A DNA stretch of 64,000 nucleotides, from positions 29,202,005-29,266,004 of the forward strand of contig CAIIXF020000008.1 in NCBI GenBank assembly GCA_903813345.2. The letters are read 5' to 3'. The DNA comes from Owenia fusiformis. Lineage: Eukaryota; Annelida; Polychaeta; Sabellida; Oweniidae. Shown in pieces: positions 36,678 through 46,580 of this stretch (position 1 is the stretch's first letter; each line of letters begins with the position of its first letter). Made by a program: the position numbers and the translations under genes. The notes under the pieces were generated by a model that searched no databases, was not told where the DNA came from, and was given only the letters and a program-made list of their open reading frames with translations.

Positions 36678-37950
36678 ATGATGGTAATTCTGTCTGTCAG
36701 GTTGGAAAACATTGAGTGTACATGCGCTGCATTCAGAATCGGATGCAGATATTGTGATTGTGAAAACTGCAATCCAAAGTGTCCAAACCTCAAATACAGT
36801 ACTCATACAGATCTCCTTGTGCTTCTCATTTATCATGCACAAAACACAAACTTCAACATTTTCTTCAAACCTGAACCAAAAGCAGCAACCCAAGAAACAA
36901 AATGTTGGAATATAAATGAAATAAGATTGTCTTTGGGAAAAGTGGTCTGTGACGATATTTTGTTTCTTTTCTGGGGTGTGACATCGCATTCAGGTTATAT
37001 ATGGCATAGACAAGAGTCTATCATTGAGGCAGATAAAAAAGAGTGAGTTCTTGAGAAAACAAGCGGTTGTTTTTAAATTACCAAAAGCACTGGTGATCCG
37101 CTCGATTACGCTTGTCGTTTCGGTAACAAAATGTCTAAACGTCGAAAGTACGATATTTCTTTTTTCCTTTTTTTCACGCGTTGTAGGCAGAATCCCCACG
37201 ATGTTTTTTTCTCACAGAATTGTTGATTTAATTCCTTATTTAAGTTAAATAAACAGTTTGGGTTAAAAGTGCAGATCTTAATTGTTTATCGAAATACCGT
37301 TTATGTAACTTAAGTGAGGAATCAAATCGAAGATTCTGTTGTCTTCTGAACTATTTGTTCGCAAATATGTACATTTTTAAACATATAATACTGATACATG
37401 TTTGTGATAACAATGTTGTGGGAATTCTGCCTACAATGTGTGAAATAAAGAAAAAAGAAAAATCAAACCTTCGATGTTCCGACATTCTGTTACAACGTAA
37501 ACAAGTAGAAAACCAGTGAAATGCAAGCAACTCTGTCATTGCAGAGGAACATGCTCTTTTGTCAATTTATGGTGGAAAAATGGTGAAACCCTAAATTATC
37601 TTAGGCTTCTAAAATTCTATTAAAAGAGAGCAGCAGGATCTGAATTATTGCAGCCCCGTGTTCTTCCTCCATTATCTGATGCTGCGGAATACCACAGTTA
37701 CAGAGTGTACCATCAGATCCAGGAGTGGGAGGGAAATAAACTGCCTCCATTATAATTGGGCTGGGAAATAGGCAACGAAACTATGTACCTGACCAATTGC
37801 CTAAATGCAGCTCCCCTTTCTCAGAGATCATCCATTGTGTGTGTAAGGCAGATTGTATTTATATGAGATGTTCTTGTAGAAAAATGAAAAAGGTATGCAA
37901 AGGCATTTGTGCAAATACCTCCATTACTGATCATGAGAATAATGATGACT
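36678..37950 (+). pseudogene. Broken mobile-element gene (multicopy invertebrate family with C-terminal Cys cluster)
   Basis: 36678-37046 reads THTDLLVLLIYHAQ, then WNINEIRLSLGKVVCDDILF and FWGVTSHS. This is the style of a multicopy family of uncharacterised invertebrate proteins with an (H/V)xTDxxVLL core, WNI and a VC-LLFxHxxTGxDTTS-like motif. The original 'TGCD' is here GVTSHS. The frame shifts near 37023. After the insertion at 37088-37517 it resumes with LPPLSDAAEYHSYRVYHQIQ (about 37663-37722), a stop, and a cysteine cluster CVCKADCIYMRCSCRKMKKV near 37832-37891 (CxC-rich, TSO1-like). The end is cut by the element at 37950-38178. Several stops and frameshifts make it non-functional. 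Family naming is from memory of sequence style, without a search. Confidence 0.6.
37088..37517. mobile_element. Foldback element, family C copy 1, inserted in a pseudogene
   Basis: Starts CACTGGTGATCCGCTC and ends ACCAGTG. The left arm contains CGGTAACAAAATGTC and GTTGTAGGCAGAATCC, which return inverted near 37425-37495. A second locus is at 62871-63300. It interrupts the reading frame of the mobile-element gene, so it inserted later. Confidence 0.75.
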
Positions 37951-38178
37951 AAAAAAAGATTGGGCCCAAAAAAGGCCTTAAGGCCCCGAAAAGTAGGCCT
38001 TTTTGGTCATAAATGGGCCATTTAAAGCCTTATTTTTTAATTGAAGAAAATGGGTCTCAATATTTCAAAATTTGGGCCCACTTCAGGGTTTTAGGGGCCC
38101 AAATTTTTTTCCGCGGAAGTTTTCTTCTCAGACCTGACATTTGCCCCCCCCCCTTGTTGGTTCCCATATCCGCCCCTG
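37950..38178. mobile_element. Family B copy 2 (truncated, inverted)
   Basis: Ends ATATCCGCCCCTG and contains TTGTTGGTTCCCATA, AAATTTGGGCCCAC and GGCCTTTTTGGTCATAAATG, the reverse complement of landmarks in 30700-30972. The other terminus is missing. Confidence 0.7.
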
Positions 38179-38553
38179 ATGAAGGCTGGTGATAGACAAG
38201 GTTGTAACTGATTGTTGTTAAAACATAATAGTATTAAGCTTATTTAATCAGCATTCTTTTTTGCTCTCTATAAGTAAGACACATATATGAAGGTTAAGAT
38301 TACAAAATTAAGGCAGCATTTTCGATAATGAACATAACATAATCGAACCAGGCCCTGTATAAAGACCAGGGATTTACTTTGCGTTACACTAGTTAACTCA
38401 AGAGGATTTATTAATGTAGAAACCTTTGGCTCATTTTTTATTGAATTTCATCTTGAAATGGAACATTCTTCAGTTGAACTTCTTCATTTCATTTCTCAAT
38501 ATCACTGTGTGGTTAAGAACACCTTATTCAAAAGTAACAATTTTTCCTTAATA

Positions 38554-39105
38554 CAGGGCGAGCCAAAAAGGTAACCCAAACAAATCTTAATAATCCAGTC
38601 CAATCATCCTGCATGGATTTAGTGTCATATTTGGCAGAATTGAGTCTTGGTCAATGTATTATCAATCTACCCAGTCCCAGTGGTCTCTAGTGGTCAAGAT
38701 TTTATGGCCATTTTATACCATGCCATGAAATATGGGTGTCATTCCTGGAGGCCAACTTGAACGTATCGTGTTGTTCAAATCAGGAGCATAAAAATCATGT
38801 GTTATGACTCTCATCTTCATTCTTATCTCTTGTTTTAATGTTTCAAGTGTTGTTAGTATCGAAAAAAGGTCCACAGATAAAAAAAACTGGTGGTATTGAT
38901 GTCCAGTCAGTTAGGCACATTTCGATATTTTGAGCACATTTTGTAAATGGCCATAAAATCGTGACTATTAAGGATAGATCAATGACACTTAGTAGAATGA
39001 AAGAACATTGAACAAGGTAATTGTGCTAATTATGATGTCAAACCCATGCTGAATGACTTGGTTATTAACAAACATTTGGTTGGGTTACCTTTTTTGGCTC
39101 ATATT
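38554..39105. mobile_element. Foldback element with GAGCCAAAAAGGTAACCCAA ends
   Basis: The left end CAGGGCGAGCCAAAAAGG continues into TAACCCAAACAAAT. The right end, inverted, gives ATGAGCCAAAAAAGGTAACC. TATGGCCATTTTA and its inverse sit further in. TA precedes the left end. Exact borders on the right are uncertain. 39106-39630 shows nothing else. Confidence 0.6.
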
Positions 39106-39832
39106 AATAAACTGATGTCAGTGACAGGGATATTTAACATTTTGTTGCCTTTTCAAGGACATTTTTTGACCACTGATTGTAACAAATCGTTCTCTGTTTT
39201 ATCAGAAAAGGTATATTATATATCAAATTGAATTTAAAAGGAGAAAACATTTGATAATTTAACAGTTATCAACTAAAAGTAGGGCTTCCCCTATATTTCA
39301 CCTGGCATTTGCTGTTTTTCTACTTTTTTTTGCATAATCCTTTTCTGAAAACGTCAAAAAACTGTTTTCGGGACAAAATAAGCCTTTACAAATAATTTAG
39401 TTGTGCTATTGAGTTCAAATATGACATACCTTGGAAGTAATTAAACAAAAGTAAGGTCACCCCAAAAGTGGATGTGGTAAAATATTGAAATTTCAAATAT
39501 TATTTTCACGCTCAATATTCATTTAATGACCCTGATACTTATCAAAGACAATGTTCAGGTGTACAATACCCTCCTAGATATTTTTCATGCAATTCTGATG
39601 AATTGATACAGAAATAAATACATTGTTATATTAAATTCGGGCTATTTGATGGCCAGGGGGTACCTGGAATGTGACATTTCATATTTGTCCACTGCATATA
39701 TTTTTCTATATTTTTGATATGTTTTTCAACTGGTATCAATATACAATATAAGCCTAATTTAAAAACTGTTGCAATTTTTGGGATGTTAAACTTCCATTTG
39801 CCTAGCCTAAACACACCGACAACGTTAAGGTC

Positions 39833-40290
39833 AGATACCGTTGTCATAAATGGCGGACATTGAAAGGCTAACCGTTGAAATCTCGGTTAGGGATTCAATT
39901 CTTCAATTGGTTCGTTCTCATTTCGTGGGTCACTATCGGCGCTAGTTTTGTATAAGTATTTAGCTCTTGAGGTATAATCTATGAAATCCTAATTTCGTTC
40001 AAATGTGTTTATGAATCGTCACATTATTCCTTTTTCCAAATCATCAAATGCGACAACTAAACTAAAAAACAGACGAGGATATCAGCAAACGATAATACAT
40101 TTTGTGGTGAAGTGGCACATTTTAACCAATAAACTTATTTAGACATATTTAACCCTCTATTAGTAGAAAGACAATTTTATTGATTGTTACCAAAGGAATT
40201 CAATCTAGATGGCATTGCTCTATTAACAAGCAATGGAAGTAAATCGAATCGAACACGAACTTTCGTCCGCCATTTGTGACAATGGGATCT
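39833..40290. mobile_element. Foldback element with ATGGCGGAC ends
   Basis: TTGTCATAAATGGCGGAC near 39840 is matched, inverted, by GTCCGCCATTTGTGACAA near 40265-40282. The match extends outward with AGATACC/AGATCCC. No ORF. A half-copy lies near 32558. 40291-40586 is AT-rich intron leading to the next acceptor. Confidence 0.65.
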
Positions 40291-40586
40291 GCCGTTGCCG
40301 TTGTCATGATGTTCCGGTGTTATTATTAACACGTTTTGGTTAGTTATTCATGTATACAAATTATTTACTTATTTTATTTAATAATCCAATTAATATTATG
40401 ATAATTATATTGATATTATGATATTCATATTATGATATACTGTATATCAAAAGTTGGAAAGTGACATTAATCTCACAAAGGGAAACAAATTTGAAAAAAC
40501 TGAAACTGATATCCATCATGCATATGATGGGTAGTGATCGAACAATGCATTTTATAACTGATATTATATATTTTTCTTAATTCTAG

Positions 40587-41840
40587 GACAATTTCTCCAT
40601 CGCTTCAACCGACACGATCAGAGACGAGAACGACCTAACAGTGGCCCATATAACAACGAATTATCAGCCTCAGACGCCGAAACTGGAAATCATACCGAGT
40701 GTGTCACACACATTATGCCAAAACAACCCGCCTCGGATAGCGCCTGAGGAGGGAACTATGTTGAAAGGGTGCTGGGATGAACCCGATATCCTAGTCCCTG
40801 TTCCCGATGGTCAAGGAGGACTATACACAGTTGAATACAGGGAGAGGAGGCAGTTCCAACTCCCAAGCGTCAAACGCTCTAACACGTTACCCCCTTTGAG
40901 ATATAACCAACGGTATGCTAGGTCTACGATCGGGCGTTCGAATCAAGATCGGTTCGATTCACAAAGGTCCAGTACCTTACCGACGATGAATCAAGGATCT
41001 TTAAACAGGAACATTCCGAAATCAGCGATGAAATCGGGTATACAAAAGTCAAATACAATGCCTCCTTTAAGATTTAACACAATTATACAATATGACACAC
41101 CTAACAATTATGACTCCGTTCCTGACAACGCATCGAGCCATTTGGCCACTACCCCAATAAACAGATCCTTTAAGTCACCAACATATTCAGGAGCTCAAAG
41201 GTCAAGCACTCTTCCAGCAATGACGTCCAGTAACATAAACACCACTCCAATTATGTTCAACACAACACCGATTCGATATGATCCAACGCCAATACGAAAA
41301 GACCTCGTTCCCGCAAACAGTAATGCCATTCCTGAAACAAAGACATTAAGAAAAAATGCAGCTTCCATGGGACGCACTAATCTTTACGACAGTTTTGAGA
41401 CTCAAAAATCTAAGTCTACTATGAATCCGTTACGGTCCACCGGTAAAGCACAGCAAAGTGTTAGCCCTTCGTGGACACCAGTGAGAAGATCAAATACGTT
41501 ACCTAGCAACAGCACACCTTACCTTACAAGATGGTCAATTGTCAATATAAACCGAAACGAACCGACATTCAGAGGTGAATTTCATGACGATCACGGCTTT
41601 CATTCAAGTTCAAAATTTACAAATCCTGAAAGATACGGATTTTTAAATGAAAAGTCTGGATACACCCCTGTTGGTTTAAATAATCCTGGATTCGTGACCA
41701 CTGGTCCATGGTCGGATGATTCTAAACTAAAAACGAGGTTTCGGGAAAACTTGGGAGAAAGTGGAAGAAGTGGCAGAGAAAAACCAGGAAGGAGGAAGGG
41801 AAAAATAAGGTCGTGGAGGTCGTTCAGTGTCTATGTGTAA
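40587..41840 (+). CDS. fusl: Fuseless-like protein, last coding exon (cytoplasmic tail)
   Basis: The acceptor TTTTTCTTAATTCTAG is followed in phase 0 by DNFSIASTDTIRDENDL and 417 residues in all, ending in a TAA stop (41838-41840). The protein from the ATG at 2722 is 768 residues, or about 866 if the tentative upstream exons are real. The tail has no membrane segment and is rich in S, T, P, N and R, so it is probably disordered. Five short motifs recur: RSNTLP, RSSTLP, KSNTMP, RSSTLP and RSNTLP (codons at 40875, 40965, 41046, 41199 and 41487). Four of them fit the mode-1 14-3-3 consensus RSx[S/T]xP; the KSNTMP copy has K for R. The C-terminus is basic (RRKGKIRSWR). A polyadenylation signal follows 57 bases later. 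Confidence 0.8.
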   Translation, partial: DNFSIASTDTIRDENDLTVAHITTNYQPQTPKLEIIPSVSHTLCQNNPPRIAPEEGTMLKGCWDEPDILVPVPDGQGGLYTVEYRERRQFQLPSVKRSNTLPPLRYNQRYARSTIGRSNQDRFDSQRSSTLPTMNQGSLNRNIPKSAMKSGIQKSNTMPPLRFNTIIQYDTPNNYDSVPDNASSHLATTPINRSFKSPTYSGAQRSSTLPAMTSSNINTTPIMFNTTPIRYDPTPIRKDLVPANSNAIPETKTLRKNAASMGRTNLYDSFETQKSKSTMNPLRSTGKAQQSVSPSWTPVRRSNTLPSNSTPYLTRWSIVNINRNEPTFRGEFHDDHGFHSSSKFTNPERYGFLNEKSGYTPVGLNNPGFVTTGPWSDDSKLKTRFRENLGESGRSGREKPGRRKGKIRSWRSFSVYV

Positions 41841-41897
41841 TTTCAGATAGTATGAATCGACATATCCGCAGTTGTTGGGGTATGACGTAGACTGCGC

Positions 41898-41903
41898 AAT
41901 AAA
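41898..41903 (+). promoter_or_regulatory. Polyadenylation signal AATAAA of the fuseless-like gene
   Basis: AATAAA lies 57 bases past the TAA stop of the last exon, within the usual range for a short 3' UTR. Another, weaker candidate lies near 42870. Confidence 0.5.
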
Positions 41904-42638
41904 CTGTCTGACCATGGATTGTTCAACTCATTCAAAAACATTTGAAATAGGTTCAAATCCTGTCACAAAAAAATGAACGACATGATACTGTTTTCAATGT
42001 TAAAAACTGCTATCTTGGTGATATTATTTGATCTGTTGTAATCGTGTTACAATAGAAGAGTTTCTAAATAGCTTTGAAATCTCGCTAATTCTCGTTTTAC
42101 ATGAGATTTTAAGAGATCTGCACTTTTCCCTCTAATGAATTACTTTTCTTTATTTTTGATAGCATATTTGGATTCAGTGACAAATTTTCTCCAATTATAG
42201 CTTTGATTTACACAGTTATGTCATTTAAATCATTTTCCATGACATTTAAAAAAAACTTGGGCCAAATCTTCATTGGTGCAATGCTGAAATTCATTAAAAC
42301 CTTGATTTATACGTATGACAACCAATATTTTAATGTTTAATCACAATATGTACACTGATAGGGCCATCCAATAGTATTCCATTCGAATTTCAGACAGATT
42401 CAACCAACACTTTTTGATAATTCATGAAATTAAGTGACTATTGCAAGTTTCTAGCATTGAATTGAGTGGAGGTCTGGCCCTAGAAAATCAAAGACAAGCA
42501 AGGGTGACATCTATTATGTAAGCATTTTTCAGCTATTTAGAAACTATACAATTGGCAATATATGTATTATTATTGACGAGGTAACTGCTTTGTGCTTTTG
42601 CCACGTCCACGATTGGGCGATACTTCTTAGTTCTTAGA

Positions 42639-42853
42639 TGCAAAGACTTCTCAGATGTAAATACTTCCCAGATGTGAATACTTCTCAGATGTAAATGCTT
42701 CTCAGATGTAAATAAATACTTTTCAGATGTAGAAACTTATCACATGTAAATACTTATCAGATGTGAATACTTATCAGATGTGAATACTTCTCAGATGTAA
42801 ATACTTTCCAGATGTAAATACTTCTCACACGCAAATGCTTCTCAATGTAAACC
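42639..42853. repeat. 17-bp minisatellite ACTTCTCAGATGTAAAT, ~12 copies
   Basis: Imperfect tandem copies vary at a few sites (CTTCTC/CTTATC/CTTCCC; GTAAAT/GTGAAT). They lie between the end of fusl and the transposon at 43128. Other sequence in 41904-43123 shows no gene. Confidence 0.9.
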
Positions 42854-43673
42854 TTGTTTTATTTTCAGTAATAAATTACTTGATAGCCTAGACCTGGCTA
42901 CATATGCCTCAGTCGCATTTGATCGCCGGTAATTGTATACATATTCATATACATGTTTACACATTGGAATACTCTTTTAACCCGAATATCAATATAAAAT
43001 ATGAATCTATATAACACAATCACGAATTTTAGTTTTTTTCTCGTCACATGATATTTCTGAATCTTAATTCGTTAATTGATAATGTTACAAATGTTCAAGG
43101 ATCCAGACTACTTGACAAATGCTTTAAAGGCCAGGGTCGGGTATAAAAGGCCAGTGGCAGTTAGGAATTACATCATATGATGATTTGATAATTTTGAAAA
43201 TCAGAGCTCCATAGGTTTTATTTTGTTTTTCCCTGATAACTTGAAAACTACTGAACAGTTTTTGCTACTTTTTGTCACAGTTCAGCATGAACATATGTTA
43301 ATTCAATATCTTGCTTCTTTTAATTCAAAATATCACTTCATTTTGTATAATTAAGCCTTTTTATTTGAAAATGTACTGGTTTTAAGGGAGGAGTTACTAG
43401 GCAGGGATTTAAATATCTGACCAATGAGGACTCTATAAATTTGTCATGTGATATTTACAAACACAAGCACATGGTGTTATTCTAAGAAAGCAAAGATAGC
43501 TCAGCTGTAGTTATTTGCACTAACCAGAAAAAGTATAAAGTACAAACTTACCTCCCCACTTGTATTTTCTTCACATTACATATCCCCATCATGTATACAG
43601 GTTAATTCAGGTATATAATTATAATTCCACTTATTCAAATGTTTGCTATAAATCCAATGTCATAGGGTCATAA

Positions 43674-45254
43674 TTATGTAAAGATCATATTTAGTACTTT
43701 ATCCCAGATTAATTGCTTGTAATTTGTTGTTGGGGGTTTTAAAATCTTTTTACGTAATGTCTTTCCAGGAGCAACATCTTTAGTCCAAATACTTGTAAAA
43801 TCCCTGTCTACGTTTTCGTTCCAGTGTAGTGTGGTAAGATCTGTCCTCAGTTCATACTGCACATTTCCAAAGGCAATTCTCTTATCATGAAACACATTCA
43901 AAACATTGTTGTAACTTTCAACGTAAAACGTGTCAAGTGCGTCTGTATAATTTTGTGCTTGTCTATACACTATTGTTTTCCTAATTGATTTCTTTAAAAG
44001 TTCCTCTGCAATTGGTGTCTGAATTTTCAGGTAATTGAGTTGATAATTATCCTCTTTGCAACTAGAGTTTATGTTACAATTTTGATGGTTATCTTTATAA
44101 TGTTCAACGATGTTATCAAGAATGTTTTTTAAAACTTCAGGGTCATTGTTGCAATTTCGCATTGCCCAATGGTACTGTTTTTTAATTGGTTCAACCTTGT
44201 CAGACAGTTCCATGTGCCATGAGATACCATGACTGTAACGAGGTCCTTTTGCGACTTTTTCGATTTCTTTCTTTGCCGATTTTCCCCCGTGCCAAGTGTC
44301 GTTTTGATTTTTGGTATTACCAAGACGTTCTCTTACAAGTTTATTGATTGTTTGATTAGCATCATGTGCATGTACTTTCACTTTCACATCACTTTCATCA
44401 AAATGTGTATATATTCTGTCTGTTCCGATCTTTTCATGCCTTTGTGAAATAGGGTCGTCTTGCTTTGTCACATGTTCTGCTCTCAAAACTTTGTGACTTT
44501 CGAGTCCTATACAAATGACATCACAATCATTGGCATTCTTCCTCCATCCGTGACGGGCATCAGTCATTATTCCTATACCATCATCAAGGGGCCTTGTTTT
44601 TTCCTTCTCTTCTTCAAGGGCAATTCTGCAAGATTCTAAAGCTTCAATTTTAATATGAGATGCGAATTCTTGTGTCATAGTTTGCAGTTTTTGTTTTCCT
44701 ATATGCCCAAATTGTGATGTTTTTGTGAGGCTGTCATATTGACTTGGAAGCATACCTGATGTTATGTAACCATGAAAAAATCTGCAATTTACTAAACTTT
44801 GACCATTCGGAAGAGAAGGTGAAGATTTCCATCTGATTGTATGTTTGGCATCACAATGCCACTCAACTGTAACTGCATGGCCGTATTGTTGATAGTCAGA
44901 CCAGTATAGCTGATTATTACACATGGCTCTATGTGCTGAAGCATGATCTACGAGTCTCTGCACTGCAGACTTGGTTGTAAAAAACATAGGCTCATGCACA
45001 TTTTCTCTATCTACTGATAAGTATTCTTGAATGGGCTCATTCTTGGATGCCTCATTAGACGATTCACCTGGAGTGTTGTTCATTAGCCAGAAATCAATTG
45101 CAGTCTCTATTGTTTCTGTGTTGTTTGCTATTACTTCTCTGCTAATTAACTGCTTCATTTTTCTTACTTTTTCCAGAACCCTTGTCTTAGCACCTTCATC
45201 ACCAGGCATTTCTAATTGAAACTTTGGTTTTCTATTGCGTTTTACACTTGTCAT
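43674..45254 (-). CDS. Kolobok-type DDE transposase (526 aa, intact)
   Basis: A single uninterrupted frame. Residues 1-60 are basic then helical and could bind DNA; no THAP zinc finger is present, unlike some Kolobok proteins. Residues 132-185 (WHCDAKHTIRWKSSP, VNCRFFHGYITSGM) match the conserved block before the catalytic core of such transposases. Candidate catalytic residues are D232 in MTDARHGW, D298 in HAHDAN or D319 in NDTWHGGK, and E446 in VESYNNVLNVFHDKRIAF. The NDxWHxxK and ESxNN...KRI patterns are what I associate with Kolobok and related TTAA/TIR transposases. It would cut and insert the element in the nucleus. The start ATG (45252-45254) is the only one giving the full frame. It is divergent from the neighbouring ORF, with 756 bp between starts. 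Confidence 0.75.
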   Translation of the reverse strand: MTSVKRNRKPKFQLEMPGDEGAKTRVLEKVRKMKQLISREVIANNTETIETAIDFWLMNNTPGESSNEASKNEPIQEYLSVDRENVHEPMFFTTKSAVQRLVDHASAHRAMCNNQLYWSDYQQYGHAVTVEWHCDAKHTIRWKSSPSLPNGQSLVNCRFFHGYITSGMLPSQYDSLTKTSQFGHIGKQKLQTMTQEFASHIKIEALESCRIALEEEKEKTRPLDDGIGIMTDARHGWRKNANDCDVICIGLESHKVLRAEHVTKQDDPISQRHEKIGTDRIYTHFDESDVKVKVHAHDANQTINKLVRERLGNTKNQNDTWHGGKSAKKEIEKVAKGPRYSHGISWHMELSDKVEPIKKQYHWAMRNCNNDPEVLKNILDNIVEHYKDNHQNCNINSSCKEDNYQLNYLKIQTPIAEELLKKSIRKTIVYRQAQNYTDALDTFYVESYNNVLNVFHDKRIAFGNVQYELRTDLTTLHWNENVDRDFTSIWTKDVAPGKTLRKKILKPPTTNYKQLIWDKVLNMIFT

Positions 45255-46010
45255 TTCTATTTCTAGTCAGACTTTGGTTCTATTCAATAAGGAGTATATT
45301 GATAATGAAACTGGCTACATTGAATCAAATAGTACTTGATTTCTCTTGATAGCCATGAGTTCTTGAGGGAGGGGGCATTTGATTACTATCTAGTTAGATT
45401 TATACCTAGGATACACAAGAGCTAAGTGAGAGATAATATCTAAATGGTTCTTCCCTCAATTATGTTTGGCCTATCTCTAGCAGACCAAAGGAAATCATGC
45501 TGCAACATTGGAGGGAGTTACAATTAAAATCTAATTTTCAGAAGTTCAATGTTCACATGACAGATAGTTATTGACAAGATCAAGTGAAATTCTAGATTCA
45601 AATTTTGAATCACTCTGTGGATCTCATCAGATCCAAGAATAATGTGTCCCTTGAGAAATGCCAGGGATGTCTATTTCAAAAATATCTAATCTGCAGTTGA
45701 AGGGATCATATCCATGTTTCAAAATCTTACTCTGTACACTATATTGGATCATAAAAAAATTATTTCATTTACTGATTTTGGTATTTCCCCCAATTGGACA
45801 GTGAAAAGTTCAATCCTCAAGGCATTATACTGAATTAGGGACCTGTCATTGTGTGTATTCTCATTCCATGTCTAACAAGGGTAAAATATCAATTAGTTCA
45901 GATACTGAGATAAAAGAAAATGACTGGTCCCACTTTTTCTGGAATTGTTTCTGGAGTTCTTGTACTTGTTTTAGTAACACTTACACACAGCTGGTTATTT
46001 CCAAAAAAAC
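45255..46010. promoter_or_regulatory. Divergent intergenic region of the transposon
   Basis: 756 bp between the start codons of the two outward-facing ORFs. It must hold both promoters if the element is autonomous. No specific box was identified. An open frame at 45853-46041 leads toward the second ORF but has no recognisable content. Confidence 0.4.
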
Positions 46011-46580
46011 ATGGCAACCTCAAAAAGAAAAAAGAAAATAGTATCCTTATGGGTTAATGATGACCAAGAAAGAAAGCTCAAAATGTATTTTGCATCCAAC
46101 AAATGGGAGTGGAAAAATCCTAAACCTGATGACATTCTGAATTCAATTACATACTCAGAAAACACAGATAACGTTAGTGCTAGAGCCCCTGACCCAGAAG
46201 ATCCACCAAGTGACAATGAACCTGATTTAGAAGGTGCATGTGTACATTGTCTGTGTAGGCCATGCATCACCCATGATGACAATCGTCAAATGTGGTGGCC
46301 AGAGAGCGACAGTCCTCCGACAGCGCATAACCACACATTTAGGAAGGAACTATTCAGATCCTTTTGGAGTATCCTATCTAATCGAGGCATATGGAACATT
46401 CCAATATATATTGCCCGAAAACAATTGGCTTTGCAGTCTCATCCAAGATATCAGGGATTAGTAGCAGTTAGTCCCCGTGGACATAAAAGAGAGCTGATGC
46501 CTAACTGTGTTATACGCGTTGTGAGGCAATGGTACCCTAATCCTGAAGGTGTAGACTACATGGGGCACATGTGGGAGTAA
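46011..46580 (+). CDS. Transposon second ORF: P2X7 'ballast'-like zinc domain protein (189 aa)
   Basis: Residues 1-75 are a basic start followed by an acidic, proline-rich linker. Residues 77-85 have C77, C80, C82 and C85 (CVHCLCRPC), then residues 109-180 form a domain ending LMPNCVIRVVRQWYPNPEG and DYMGHMW. The final block aligns in style with the C-terminal cytosolic 'ballast' domain of vertebrate P2X7 receptors, where a Cys-containing strand, a basic helix and an F/YPxxEG-Y turn close the zinc-bound fold. There is no P2X channel segment and no membrane span, so this is a free-standing domain. Such domains occur as stand-alone proteins in many invertebrates. What it does for the element is unknown; a DNA- or protein-binding helper to the transposase is a guess. 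No intron is needed. Confidence 0.65.
   Translation: MATSKRKKKIVSLWVNDDQERKLKMYFASNKWEWKNPKPDDILNSITYSENTDNVSARAPDPEDPPSDNEPDLEGACVHCLCRPCITHDDNRQMWWPESDSPPTAHNHTFRKELFRSFWSILSNRGIWNIPIYIARKQLALQSHPRYQGLVAVSPRGHKRELMPNCVIRVVRQWYPNPEGVDYMGHMWE

Larger units (their letters stand above)
35596..39835. repeat. Widely spaced inverted repeat (~200-bp arms) enclosing other elements
   Basis: 35596-35790 and about 39640-39835 are inverted copies sharing CATCCCAAAAATTGCAACAG, GTTGAAAAACATATCAAAAA and GCAGTGGACAAATATGAAAT. The right arm boundary abuts the element at 39833. The 3.8-kb interior contains a broken mobile-element gene and three short elements. It may be one old transposon with long inverted ends, or two inverted copies of a repeat. 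Confidence 0.5.

Noticed and set aside
43674-45254. Reading the transposase as a piggyBac protein because of TTAA
   Set aside because: The element ends begin AGG, not CCY, and the catalytic contexts and lack of a C-terminal piggyBac cysteine finger do not fit.
46011-46580. Reading the second ORF as a P2X receptor gene
   Set aside because: No channel domain or membrane segment is present; only the cytosolic-domain-like part is there.
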